A stretch of DNA of 64,000 bases from Zea mays. Taxonomy: Eukaryota; Streptophyta; Magnoliopsida; Poales; Poaceae. Of the stretch, positions 46,714 to 57,322 are shown one piece after another. Position numbers and translations under genes: made by a program. The notes under the pieces are model-generated. The model was not told where the DNA came from. It did not search any database and was given only the letters and a program-made list of their open reading frames with translations. Each line of letters starts with the position of its first letter. The first letter of the stretch is position 1. The stretch lies in contig NC_050098.1 in the NCBI RefSeq assembly GCF_902167145.1, positions 15,954,501 through 16,018,500 on the forward strand. Direction: 5' to 3'.

Positions 46714-47912
46714 ATGTCTGAGAACAGGCGTAGAGGTGCGAGGCGTGCTCAGCCTGAACAGCAGGCACCCCAAGAGGAAGCCGCCCTGCAGCAGCATTTG
46801 CCACCGCCACCATCGATGACCATCGAGCATATGTTCTTGATGCAGACCCAAGCAGTCCAGACAATTGGTCAGACCTTAGCAGCCATACAGCAGGTGCAGC
46901 AGCAGCCACCATCGCCTCAGCCTCTAGTGCAAGTCTAGATACCTTAAGTGCCTAGAGACAAGCGGGGAGAGTTCATGAGGGGCCATCCCCTAGTCTTTGC
47001 CCACTCTGCTGATCCCTTGGACGCTGAAGATTGGCTGCGTACCGTGGAGCGCTAGTTGCACACTGCCCAGTGCAACGATCGTGAGAAGGTGTTGTATGGT
47101 CCCCGACAGCTGAGGGGAGCAGCACAGTCTTGGTGGGAGTCCTACCTCGCCACCCATGCCAACCCTGAAGCTATCACTTGGGAGGAGTTCAGGGACAACT
47201 TCCGTCGCTACCATGTGCCCGAGGGACTGATGATAGTGAGAAGGAGGAGTTTCTTGCCATGAAGCAAGGTCCCCTGTCCATCAGCGAGTACAGGGACAAG
47301 TTTCTGCAGCTGTTGCGTTATGCCACAGAGGATGTCAACACGGATGCTAAGAGGCAGTACCGCTTCTTGAGAGGATTGGTCGATCCCCTCCACTATCAGC
47401 TGATGAACCACACCTTCCCTACCTTCCAGCATCTGATAGACAGAGCAATCATGACAGAAAGGAAGCGTCAGAAGATGGAGGACAGGAAACACAAGATTGG
47501 TGGACCTCAGGTTGGGAGTAGGAGCCATCCTTGCTACTCAGGCAACCCACCTCAGCAATTCAAGCAAGGTCACCAGCACTAGCATCAGCATCAGAACCAG
47601 CAGCAGTACCAGAGGAAGTTTCCTCAGCAATAGCAGTACCGTCAGAACAACCAACAAGGAGGAAATGAATACCAGCATCAGAGCAACCAGGCAGCTCGTC
47701 TTCCTGCCCCAGCAACCAACCAGAGCAATCAAGCAGTGCCAGCTCAAGGAGGAAGTCGTGCATGTTTCCACTATGGGGAACAAGGCCATTGGGCGAATCA
47801 TTGCCCAAAGAAAGCAACTCAACAGCAGCCAGCTCCCAATGCCCCAGTCAGACATAATGCAATGCGGCAAGGAGGCAACAACCGTGGGCAGCCTTGTGCC
47901 TAGTATGGAAAG
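46714..47912 (+). pseudogene. gag of element G
   Basis: ATG 46714 immediately follows TGATTTCTACAG. Visible parts: a Gln-rich N-terminus, a retrotransposon gag domain (DPLDAEDWLRTVE, AAQSWWESYLATH, EEFRDNFRRYHVPEG, MKQGPLSISEYRDKF) and a zinc knuckle near 47760-47801 reading CFHYGEQGHWANHC, where the second cysteine is tyrosine. TAG stops at 46936, near 46947 and near 47053, a frameshift near 47236 and further stops near 47580-47630 disrupt it. Confidence 0.78.
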
Positions 47913-49950
47913 GTGAACCACTTGGAGGCCGACACAGTCCAGGAGACCCCAGGAGTGGCACTAGGTATGTTTTCAGTCGAGTACCATTCTGCAAATGTCT
48001 TATTTGATACTGGAGCAACGCATTCCTTTGTTACTGCATCATGGGTAGAATCACATAATATACCAGTAGCACCCATGTGTCCACCTATGAGAGTTAGTTC
48101 AGTTGGTGGAAGGACCCAAACTGATAGATTTTGCCCTAGTGCAAAAGTTCAAATAAGGGGGATAGAGTTCCCTGTTGATTTATTAGTTATGGGTAACCAA
48201 GATACAACTATAGATGTCATCCTAGGGATGAATTGGCTAACCAAGTATCAAGCCAGTCTTAGCTGTGACAAGAGAACAGTGAAGTTAGTGTCCCTATCAG
48301 GAGAAGAAGTGTTAGTGGAATTGGTCTTGTCTGGATCAAGGAAAGGGAGTTGTCACCAAGTCACCGCTCGTATTGAGTAGATTAAACCATCAGAGGCTAT
48401 CAGTGTAGTATCAGATTTCCCAGATGTGTTTCCCGAGGAGTTACCAGGTATGCCACATGAAAGGAAGGTTGAATTTGCCATAGAGCTTATACTAGACACC
48501 ACCCCTATTTCCAAGAGAGCCTATCGAGTGTCCGGACCGGAATTGGTGGAACTCAAGAAGTAGATTGATGAGTTGTCGGAGAAAGGTTATATCAGACCGA
48601 GTACCTCACCTTGGGCAGCCCCAGTGCTATTTGTGGAGAAGAATGATGGAACAAAGAGGATGTGCATTGACTACAGATCCTTGAATGAGGTTACTATCAA
48701 GAACAAGTACCTCCTGCCCAGAATTGAAGATTTATTCGATCAATTGAGAGGAGTTAGCGTGTTCTCAAAGATAGATTTGAGGTCAGGCTACCATCAACTC
48801 AAAATCCGACCTTCAGACATACCGAAGACAACATTCATCACCAAGTATGGACTGTATGAGTTCACGGTCATGTCTTTAGGTTTGACGAATGCGCCAGCCT
48901 ACTTCATGTACTTGATGAACAACGTGTTCATGGACTCCTCGACAAGTTCGTAGTAGTGTTCATTGATGATATTATTATATATTCCTAGAATGAGCAAGAG
49001 CATGAGGAGCATTTGAGGAAAGTACTCCAGAGGCTACGAGATTGTCAACTGTATGTCAAGCTTAGCAAGTGCGAGTTCTGGATCAGTGAAGTCCTATTCT
49101 TGGGTCACATTATAAACCGAGAAGGATTGGCTATAGATCCGAAGAAGGTAACAACTATCTTGGACTGGAAAACACCAAAAGATGTCCGAGGAATCAAGAG
49201 TTTCATCGGAATGGCCGGTTATTATCGGCGTTTCATTGAAGGTTTCTCCAAGATTGCCAGACCAATGACAACATTGTTGGCAAAGAAGGTTGAGTTCAAG
49301 TGGACCCCAGCATGCCAGAAGTCCTTTGAGACATTGAAGGAGAAGTTGACAACGGCACCAGTACTGATTCTGCCAGATGTTCACAAGCCATTCTCAGTGT
49401 ATTGTGATGTTTCGTATACCGGACTGGATGTGTGTTAATGAAGGAAGGGAGAGTAGTGGCATACTCGTCCCGACAATTGAAGATTCATGAGAAGAATTAT
49501 CCTACTCATGATCTGGAATTAGCAGCCCTGGTTCATGCATTGAAGACCTGGAGGCATTATCTTTATGGGCAGAAGTGTGATATCTACACGGACCACAAGA
49601 GTCTCAAATACATATTCACTCAGTCGGAGTTAAACATGAGACAACGAAGATGGCTATAATTGATCAAAGATTATGAGCTGGAGATTCATTATCACCCAGG
49701 CAAAGCAAATGTGGCTGAAGATGCTCTTTGTAGAAAAAGTCAAGTCAATATGTTGGCTGCTTATCAGATGTCGTATGAGCTAGCGAAGGAATTCGACAGA
49801 TTGAGTCTCGGATTTCTGAACAACACCCAAGGGGTGACAATCGAGTTGGAACCCACTCTAGAGCAAGACATCAGGAGAGGTCAAAAGGATGATGAGAAAA
49901 TCAACGAGATTCGGCAGCTGATCGTAGATGGGAAAGAGAAGATGAATTGA
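47913..49950 (+). pseudogene. Truncated pol of element G: protease, RT, RNase H; integrase absent
   Basis: Protease: VLFDTGATHSFVT with intact catalytic Asp, and the ILGMNWL flap-side motif. Stops near 48378 and 48561 precede reverse transcriptase ([30 protein letters not shown]). A frameshift near 48935 and a TAG near 48988 flank the active site VVFIDDIIIYS. The thumb/connection segment is open 49013-49438. A one-base loss near 49428 and a TAG at 49657 interrupt RNase H ([39 protein letters not shown]). The frame ends at 49950, before any HHCC finger or integrase core. Confidence 0.85.
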
Positions 49951-50010
49951 AAGCCAAGTACCTTGAGCTCTTTTCTATCCAGCCCTGAATCTCGAGGGCG
50001 AGATTCTTTT

Positions 50011-50022
50011 AAGGGGGATAGG
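50011..50022 (+). other. Polypurine tract of G
   Basis: AAGGGGGATAGG lies just before the 3' LTR start at 50025, after the CTCGAGGGCGAGATTC word shared with element C. Confidence 0.75.
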
Positions 50023-50024
50023 TC

Positions 50025-53000
50025 TATAACACCCTGATTTTGGGGGTATAAAATTTCTTTCTAATTATCACCCAAAATCATGTGTTACTCTTCCTTTTCT
50101 CACTCTAGGCTTTCTCTCTCTAGATCCTCTCTCCCTTTTTCTTTTGATTAGAAATAGCTTAAACTAGTGGAGGTTAATTATTTATTTTTACCAAAACCTT
50201 ATGGGTCATGACATATTGCATCATGCTGAGCTTAAAATATTCTTTGAAGTGTTGCACAAGTTTGAATTTATCTGAATTTGAAACCTAGTTTGAATTTAGA
50301 TTTGAAAAACTCTATAGAAAAAGAAAAGGAAAAGGAATTAGAAAATCCAGAGAAAAAGAGAAAGAGAAAGCAGCCCAGTCGGCCCACTAAGCCCAGCCAG
50401 GCCGCGCGCCCGCGTGCCCGCGCCGCCTGACAGGCGGACCCCACCTGTCAGCGGTAGTTCTCCCTCGCGCGCGCCCTCCCTCTCTCGCTCGCTGCCCAGT
50501 GGGGCCGATCTGTCGGCGCCAGTTTCCTTCACCCACGCGCTCCCTCTCTCTCTGTCTCGCGGGCCCATATCGCCAGCTGTTGCCCCGCGCACCCCTTTCT
50601 TCTCTCTCTGCGCCGTGGGCCTGCCCTGTCAGTTCCGCCCCCTCTACGCTCGCAGTGGACCGGCACGTGCGCACTCGCGCACGTCGCCTGATTTCTCGGC
50701 CACGACGCCCGCCCACGCGCCCAGCTCCCTTCTTAGAGCCCCACCAGTGCCCCGCGCACACCCCTCGCCTCATTTCGCACAGCTTCACCCTCTGTCGCGC
50801 TCTGCCCACGCCGCCACCCGCCGCCGAAGACCCTCGCCCACGTTCCCGGCCATCCAGCTCGCTGGAGGCCGCTCCAAGCCTCCCCGAGCTTCGCCCCGAG
50901 GTGAGACACCCGTCCCCGTGCCCAATTTCCCCTATTGCGCCCTTTGTTCGGCCAATTTCACCTTCGCCGGTGCTCGGCAGCGGCGGTCCGCCGTGCTCGC
51001 GCGGTGGCCGGTCGATTTAGCCCGGTCTAGTTCACCGGAGTAGGTCCCTGTGTCACCCCTGCCTCTGCTGAAGTTAGGCAAGGCCTTAGCGCGCCTTAAG
51101 CACCATCCCCGTGGATGGAATGGCTCACCGGAGTTCCTCCGGCCCGCCCGAGGTTTTCTTACCGCCGTTCTCCCCTCTCTGCCTGTGGATTCATGGCCCT
51201 TTCCCCGCCATCGAGTTCGCCGTGGCACCCTCTTCCTCTCTGCCCAACTCCGGCAACCCCGGAGCCACCCTAGCCCATGCCAGCCTCAACTCCGGTGACC
51301 TCAATGCAGCGGAGAGGAACAGCGCCGCCCACAGCGGTCCATCCCCCCTGGTCTGATCTCCTCCGTCGGATTCAGATCGCACAGCCCGGACCACGGGTAC
51401 CGCTTCGTGCACGCGCGCCTGACACCCTGGCCCGCCTGTCAGCGCCGCCCGTAGCCGTCCGTCCCCCCTGGTCTGATCCCCTCCGTCCGATTCAGATCGC
51501 ACGGCCCGAAACGCGGGTACCGCTTCGCGCACGCGCGCCTCACTCCCTGGCCCGCCTGTCAGCACCCAAACCCCCTGGCGCTGGGCCCGCTCGATCAGCG
51601 CGCTCTTCCCCTCTGTAGTTGGCACTCCATGGCCCGCCTGTCAGCGCACGCGCCCTCGGCTGCAGATCTAATCTCAGCTGTTGGTTTTAGATCTCACGGT
51701 TAGATTCACCCGATACCCCTTCGCGCGGTAGTTTTCTTAAAGAGACCCTCAGTTTATTGGAAATCAACCCGCTGTCCCTGGTTTTCGCGCGCAGGCCCCT
51801 GTAATCTTGCAGATTAAGCCCTGGACTTTTAAATATTCACAGAATTAGCCCTAAATTCATATTTTGAATTCCCAAACTTGTTTATTTCATAACTTTTGCA
51901 TATGAACTCCAAATTTAGTGATTCAAATTGCAAAATGTTCATAGAATTATTCTCTGTTTAAATAAAATAGGTTCACTTAATGACCGCACACTCTAATTTT
52001 TAGGATTGAATATGAACTAATGTAGATGCATTTCTATTTATGCAATAAAATAAATAAAAGGAGAACCTTAGAGATTTAAACTTGTTTAAGCTTGTGAGAT
52101 TAATAATATGTATTACATAAGGTCATACCTGTTCTAAATTTTAGGTCACAATAAAATAAATTAATCTATGTTTATGCACTTGTAAGTAACACTTAGGGAA
52201 ATAATAATCTAGTTCCAAATAAAGTTAATGTATATTATAGTTTATGATTATACTTTGAATTCATTATCCCTTATGTAGTATTGTGTCCTTTTAAGATGTG
52301 TTCCAATGTTTGTACATGTTTGGTGTGGTGTTCATTTGTACTTTCCAAATGTATTGAATGCATGCTCGCTTTATTTAGACAACGAGCAGTCCGAGGTTCC
52401 TGAGTGTGTTGTTGGAGACCTCCCTGAGCAACCACCTGGTGAAGGCAAATGTCCTCTGACCCATTATGTCCTACATACTTTATGATTCACTGTCCCGCAT
52501 TACTTTATGAAACCTAAGGATTGACTAGTCTGTATTCACTTATCCTTGTTTACCTTTTGGGTTATCATGGTTAGCATGTTGCTATTGCCTTAACTTAATC
52601 AATGAACATGATGTGAATATTTATGATACGACGCTGTTATCCTAATTTCGTGGATGATCTTGTGATACCTTAGGGGGCTCAGGCCTTTTTCCTGAGTACC
52701 TCTCCAAAAGGATGTGTTCATGAAGTGACCACCCGGGATAACAGTACAACCATGAGGGTGGAAGGGGACGCCTTTAGCTGATTAATTAGATGAACCTGGG
52801 GGTGTAGTTGGCTTTGCCGGATGGCCGTCAAGGGGGGCCAGGGCGTAGTGCTCGCTCTAGTAAGGTTGGGGTGCATAGGTTCTTTCGATTTGGTTTTGTT
52901 AGTCACCCACCTTGGGGAGGTGTACTGCGTTTGTACGGCTGGCGAAACCTAACGAGCAACTATGCACCAGGGGAGTCTTTGTAAAGGCTACGTAGTGTAT

Positions 53001-53807
53001 CCTTGGCCATTCACCTTGGTAGTGAAGATCGAGTCTGTACAACCCAGGCTGGAAAGGGATCACGACTTGTGGGTAAAGTGTACAACCTCTGCAAAGTGTT
53101 AAAAACTGGTATATCAGCAGAGCTCACGGTTAAGAGCAGCCTTGGGATCCTCTTTGATTAGAAGAACTTTGGATACTATTATGTTGATGATTAACAATGA
53201 TGTTAAAAATTCTGATCTCTGGTATTTCCTCTTTTGAGGAGGTACTTCTGGGTAATAACTGGGTTATTTACTTAAACTTGGCTCTACTAATAATAATAAA
53301 TACTTGACCAACTAAAAGCACCTGCTTGACCTCAACTCCATATATAGCTAGTCCTCAACTCCATATATACCTAACCTCATTCAAACGGGACATTTGCTGA
53401 GTACGTTGATGTGTACTCACCCTTGCTTTACCAACCACCCCACCCCAGGTTGTCCCCAGTGTACCCGATGCTCAGGAGGTGATGCTGGCAACATGGATGA
53501 TTTCGAGGAGTTCCAGGAATATGACGAGTTCTAGTTCTTTCTTAGTGGCAAACCCCCAGTCAGCTGCCTGTGTAGGCTTAGCATCTACGTTTCGTATTTC
53601 CGCACTTTGATAATTATGATTGAACAATGATTATGTAATAGACTCTGTGGATGTCTTGGACGTCTTGATGTAATTAAGTACCTTTCTGCTATTTATTTCG
53701 AGCATTGTGTGATGATGTCCAATTATATAATCGTTGTGTACGTGAGTTTCTGATCCTGGCACGTACATGGTTCGCATTCGGTTTGCCTTCCAAAACCGGG
53801 TGTGACA
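50025..53807 (+). repeat. 3' LTR of element G (3783 bp)
   Basis: It starts TATAACACCCTGATTTTGG (second base G to A relative to the 5' copy) and ends GGTGTGACA before TAACC. It has small insertions relative to the 5' copy near 53350 and 53712-53767. Confidence 0.92.
52379..53534 (+). CDS. Hypothetical spliced acidic micro-ORF inside the 3' LTR of G (GC-AG intron 52445-53475)
   Basis: The segment from 52379 (after acceptor GCTTTATTTAG) encodes DNEQSEVPECVVGDLPEQPP and ends GAAG before GCAAAT at 52445. A second segment from 53476 (after GATGCTCAG) continues in phase as GGDAGNMDDFEEFQEYDEF to TAG 53532-53534. No in-frame ATG is seen nearby upstream, so an upstream exon would be required. Intron length (1031) is close to that in C (985). 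The shared features with C (acidic, DLP..P..EG at the junction, acidic C-terminus) argue against chance, but there is no direct evidence of expression. Confidence 0.4.
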
Positions 53808-53812
53808 TAACC
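53808..53812. repeat. Target-site duplication of element G, right copy (TAACC)
   Basis: Exact repeat of 41422-41426. Confidence 0.9.
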
Positions 53813-54000
53813 TCTCCTAGCTAAAACATAAAAACTAGTTTTTTTAAAAACTGGTTTGTTCCAAACTGGGCCTTAGTTAAACAAAACTAGAACAAGTTTA
53901 AACTTCGTTAAATTATATTTTAAGTTTGAGATATACGAAAGTAGCATTTGAAAAAGTTCGGCATATTATCGACCCAAGAGAGATTTAGCGAAATATATAT

Positions 54001-54209
54001 GGAGTGATTGGTTTGAGGAACAAGCTAGTCCCTCATCTTCTCACTTTTTTGTTTGGTTTGTGGAATGGAATGAGTTGATCCATCACCACCACATTCCTTA
54101 TAATTAGTTAGTACTAATATAAGAAATGATGTCATCCCACCAAAGTTTAGGAATAGACTAATGATGTACCATCTCATTTTAGATGGAGTGATTACTGAAA
54201 CAAACACTT
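54001..54209. mobile_element. Possible small MITE with terminal inverted repeats
   Basis: The left end GGAGTGATTGGTTTG and the reverse complement of the right end (GGAAGTGTTTGTTT) match with two single-base gaps. Both ends are flanked by AT-rich ATAT. The family is not recognised and the duplication is unclear. Confidence 0.35.
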
Positions 54210-54521
54210 CCATATAGTCCGGACAAGTTCGGACACCAGCAAAATATACATTGATGTTCAGACAAGTTCGAACACCACATAAATAAGTGATACACTATGC
54301 CACTGTGGCACTACCGCGCGTATTTCAATTCGCATAACTTTCATGTAGCACTGTGGCTACCACAAAAATCCTACATTAAATTAAAATAATTTAGCGTTAC
54401 AAAAAAATCATTCGATAATCTAATATTATAGAAGTCTAAAACCTAAATATACTAACTTGTATACCCATATGTCTTACTTTTGTTGTCGTGTTCGTCGGAA
54501 ATGTCTAAATCTAGTGGTTTA

Positions 54522-54526
54522 ACTAC
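54522..54526. repeat. Target-site duplication of element H, left copy (ACTAC)
   Basis: ACTAC before the LTR start is repeated at 61983-61987. Confidence 0.92.
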
Positions 54527-55211
54527 TGTTGGGGGCCTTCGGCTTCCGAAGGTCCTCAAAAACATGATTTGACAATGTTTTCCAAGTGAAATTTGTGAAC
54601 AGGTATCTTCGGAATTGGATTACGAGTATATAAGAGTATGGTCAAGACGAAGCTTGAGTGGGACGGAAGGCGATTGTGACGAAGGAAAAGATCATCACGA
54701 AGTTATGCGCAGATAAGCTTTGGCATGACAGTAGAAAAGGGGAACCGACTTAAAGATGAAAAGCCAAATTAGACCCTGAAGAATTACTGTAGAGTTATTG
54801 ATAAATGTAAAGGGCATTAATGTAATTTTACACGGGCTGCGTCCCGTGCCTATAAATAGATGAACAGTATTCCCGTACTGTTCACGCTGACTTGGCACTC
54901 GCATCACGCTTGTACCCTTGCTTTCCTTCAGACCGAAGGTACATTTATAATTTTCCATCGCTTATACAAGTAAAATGAAATAGAAATAAATCAATAATAA
55001 TGTTTAAAATAATTATGTTATTCTCTCTATTTCATGCATAAATCTTTTCTTGTCTCTTATTATGATTATGAAGGTATGACCTTCATAACCTTCGTCCGAA
55101 ATTCATTATACCCAAGGGGAAATAATGTTTTGAAGGACGAAGGGCTTTGATATTTAATATTCTATGTTGCCTTGTTCTTAATTCATAGCATTTGAGAACA
55201 AGTCTCCAACA
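54527..55211 (+). repeat. 5' LTR of element H
   Basis: It starts TGTTGGGGGCCTTCGGC and ends AAGTCTCCAACA. TATA box at 54851. Confidence 0.93.
54851..54858 (+). promoter_or_regulatory. TATA box (TATAAATA) in 5' LTR of H
   Basis: TATAAATA occurs mid-LTR; the 3' LTR has the same at 61623-61630. Confidence 0.7.
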
Positions 55212-55228
55212 TTGGCGTCCACCTCCGG
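55212..55228 (+). other. Primer binding site region of H
   Basis: TTGGCGTCCACCTCCGG follows the LTR end directly, the position of the minus-strand primer site. I cannot name the tRNA with certainty. Confidence 0.55.
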
Positions 55229-55284
55229 TGAACTCACTTCCATTTCTTGAGCTTTGAACACCTTCGGCAAGCATCACCTTCGTC

Positions 55285-56802
55285 ATGCCGCCGAAAAAAG
55301 CTTCAGCGACAGGGGCTGCTACTCTGCAGCCGTTGGATCCCAATCAGGACGTCCTTTCTCTTAGGGAGGCCCGAAGCCAGAAGAGGAAGGCTGTTAGTCC
55401 AACGCCTCCGAAAGATGACTTGGATCAGGAGATCCAAAACCTGGAGATCCTTCAGCAACAGGTGCAACGCAAGAAGGAGAAGATGGCTCGTTTAACTGAC
55501 CTTCAGAGACAGATAGATGAAGCTTCCGAAGAGGTTCGTCATCTTGTTCAAGATGACCAGAGCCAAAGGCCTCCGCGCAGAGAGCTCCATCAGGAAGGCT
55601 TTTACAATGAGGACGACTGGTATGAAAATTTCCATCATGGAAATTTTGCTTTCGATGATGCTTCTCTTCTATCAACAGAATTGCAGGCTACACCATGGCC
55701 CCAGTCTTACAAGCCACCCCAGCTCCCCATGTACGACGGTCATACAGACCCGAAGCAATTTTTGATGAGCTATGAAGCAACCATATCTTCGTATGGTGGC
55801 AATACTGCAGTCATGGCAAAGTCTTTTGTCATGGCCGTCAAGAGTGTCGCTCAGACCTGGTACTCCTCTCTCCGGCCAGGGACAATCACCTCTTGGCAGA
55901 AGCTGAAGGATATGTTGATAACCAGCTTCCAAGGGTTTCAGACGAAGCCAGTTACTGCTCAAGCTTTATTCCAGTGTACCCAGGACCACGAAGAATACCT
56001 CCAGGCGTATGTCCGAAGGTTTCTGCGTCTGAGGGCACAAGCGCCAACAGTGCCCAATGAAATTGTCATTGAGGCCATGATTAAGGGGCTTCGGCCGGGA
56101 CCTTCAGCGCAATACTTTGCCAGGAAGCCACCACAAACTTTGGAGAAGCTGCTCCAGAAGATGGACGAGTATATCCGGGCCGACAATGACTTCCGCCAAA
56201 GAAGGGAGGAGGCATTTAGGTTCTCTGAAATGACCAGGGGCTTCGGAGGAAGGTTTCATATGAGGCATGTCAGGTCAATCCATAACTCCACTCAAAGTGA
56301 TGATAGAGGGAGCCAACAGCAAAGGCCACAATACTCTTCGCAAGCCTCGAGCCAACAGCAAAGCTCTGCTCGGCCGCCAGCGCCAAGGGGCAGAGGCGCC
56401 AGGGGCTTCGGGGGAAGATTTGGGGATCAGCCAAGAAGAATTTACTGTCTATTCTGTGGTGAAGACAAGGGCCATACCACGAGGATGTGCCACGTCACCA
56501 TCCAGAAGCAAAAGGAGATAGCAGAAGCTGCAGCACAACAGAGTCAGCCGAAGCAGGTCATGCATACTGCTTCGTACCATTCGCCTTACATTCCAGAATA
56601 TGTAGGCAATCACCCTGCAGTTTCTGTTGCTTCGGCAAGTCAACCCCAAGCATCTTGGCAACAGCCTCCACCGCCACCACCGACGCAGCGAGGACAGCAG
56701 CCAGAAGGGAGTCAGCACAATCACCTTCAGAGGGACTTCAGAGAGGAGTTCGAAGCTCGCACAGTCAATAGCACTGTGCCAGAGTCGAAGCACATTTACT
56801 GA
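55285..56802 (+). CDS. gag: gag of element H, intact (505 aa)
   Basis: ATG 55285 to TGA 56800-56802, uninterrupted. An N-terminal basic/acidic coiled-coil segment (EIQNLEILQQQVQRKKEKMA) is followed by the gag domain (residues about 150-300: PPQLPMYDGHTDPKQFLMSY, AQTWYSSLRPGTITSW, RFLRLRAQAP) and a Gly/Arg/Gln-rich linker. A zinc-knuckle-like motif CLFCGEDKGHTTRMC (residues about 388-402) has five rather than four residues between the second Cys and His. The C-terminus is Gln/Pro-rich. No protease, RT or integrase follows. Confidence 0.92.
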   Translation: MPPKKASATGAATLQPLDPNQDVLSLREARSQKRKAVSPTPPKDDLDQEIQNLEILQQQVQRKKEKMARLTDLQRQIDEASEEVRHLVQDDQSQRPPRRELHQEGFYNEDDWYENFHHGNFAFDDASLLSTELQATPWPQSYKPPQLPMYDGHTDPKQFLMSYEATISSYGGNTAVMAKSFVMAVKSVAQTWYSSLRPGTITSWQKLKDMLITSFQGFQTKPVTAQALFQCTQDHEEYLQAYVRRFLRLRAQAPTVPNEIVIEAMIKGLRPGPSAQYFARKPPQTLEKLLQKMDEYIRADNDFRQRREEAFRFSEMTRGFGGRFHMRHVRSIHNSTQSDDRGSQQQRPQYSSQASSQQQSSARPPAPRGRGARGFGGRFGDQPRRIYCLFCGEDKGHTTRMCHVTIQKQKEIAEAAAQQSQPKQVMHTASYHSPYIPEYVGNHPAVSVASASQPQASWQQPPPPPPTQRGQQPEGSQHNHLQRDFREEFEARTVNSTVPESKHIY

Positions 56803-57110
56803 TAAATATCCTACCTCAACAGCAGTTTTTTCGCATTTTTACATTCAGTATTACTTTTTTGTTAATAAGGAACAATTATGGGAAGTTTAAGTGTCTTTTA
56901 TCGTCTTTCAATTTCTTGTAACACTTTCGTCTTTTACCATAATAAAAATATGTCTTTTCCATAGGCTTGAGTTGCCGAAGCATACGAATTTATGGTGGCA
57001 TGAAGGACCTTTGTATTATCAAAAATTTGTTCTAACGGACACAGTGCAATTTATTCGAAACAGTAAAAAGTCGTTCCTAATGGAGCGTAGTGTAAGTTTT
57101 CTGAGCCTAC
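56803..57110 (+). other. Non-coding stretch between gag and tandem repeat of H
   Basis: No gene or repeat recognised; T-rich at first. Confidence 0.5.
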
Positions 57111-57322
57111 AGCGAAAAGTCAGCGCTGATTCCGCCGAAAGTAAAAGGCGAAGAAGCTCCTAAGGGAGGCTTACAGCGAAAAATAAACGCTGATTCCGCT
57201 GAAAGTAAAAGGCGAAGAAGCTCCTAAGGGAGGCTTACAACGAAAAATAAACGCTGATTCCGCTGAAAGTAAAAGGCGAAGAAGCTCCTAAGGGAGGCTT
57301 ATAGCGAAAAGTCAGCGCTGAT
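57111..57322 (+). repeat. 64-base tandem repeat, about 3.3 copies, in element H
   Basis: Units AGCGAAAA...GCTGATTCCGC...AAGGCGAAGAAGCTCCTAAG start at 57111, 57175, 57239 and 57303 (partial), a strict 64-base period. It lies between gag and the 3' end of the antisense gene. Confidence 0.93.

Larger units (their letters stand above)
41427..53807 (+). mobile_element. Element G: chromovirus-type Gypsy retrotransposon lacking integrase, 12381 bp
   Basis: LTRs of 3674 and 3783 bases start TGTAACACCCTGATTTT (TATAAC in the 3' copy) and end GGTGTGACA, with a perfect TAACC duplication. Inside are a primer site, a decayed ORF0, gag, protease, RT and RNase H. The coding part stops at 49950 and polypurine tract and 3' LTR follow within 75 bases, so integrase and any chromodomain have been deleted. 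Many stops (often TAG for CAG) make it defective. Confidence 0.88.
41300..53872. mobile_element. Probable Tourist-like (PIF/Harbinger) MITE split by element G (41300-41426 and 53813-53872)
   Basis: Left end: TTA then GGACATGTTTGAAAGCACC. Right end: GGTTTGTTCCAAACTGGGCC then TTA. The ends form imperfect inverted repeats (about 11 of the first 17 bases) flanked by a TTA duplication, as expected for Tourist MITEs. Without G the unit is about 187 bases. Confidence 0.5.
53876..54526. other. Non-coding spacer between the MITE and element H
   Basis: AT-rich, no gene recognised. It contains a possible second MITE at about 54001-54209 and the left ACTAC duplication of H at 54522-54526. Confidence 0.5.
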
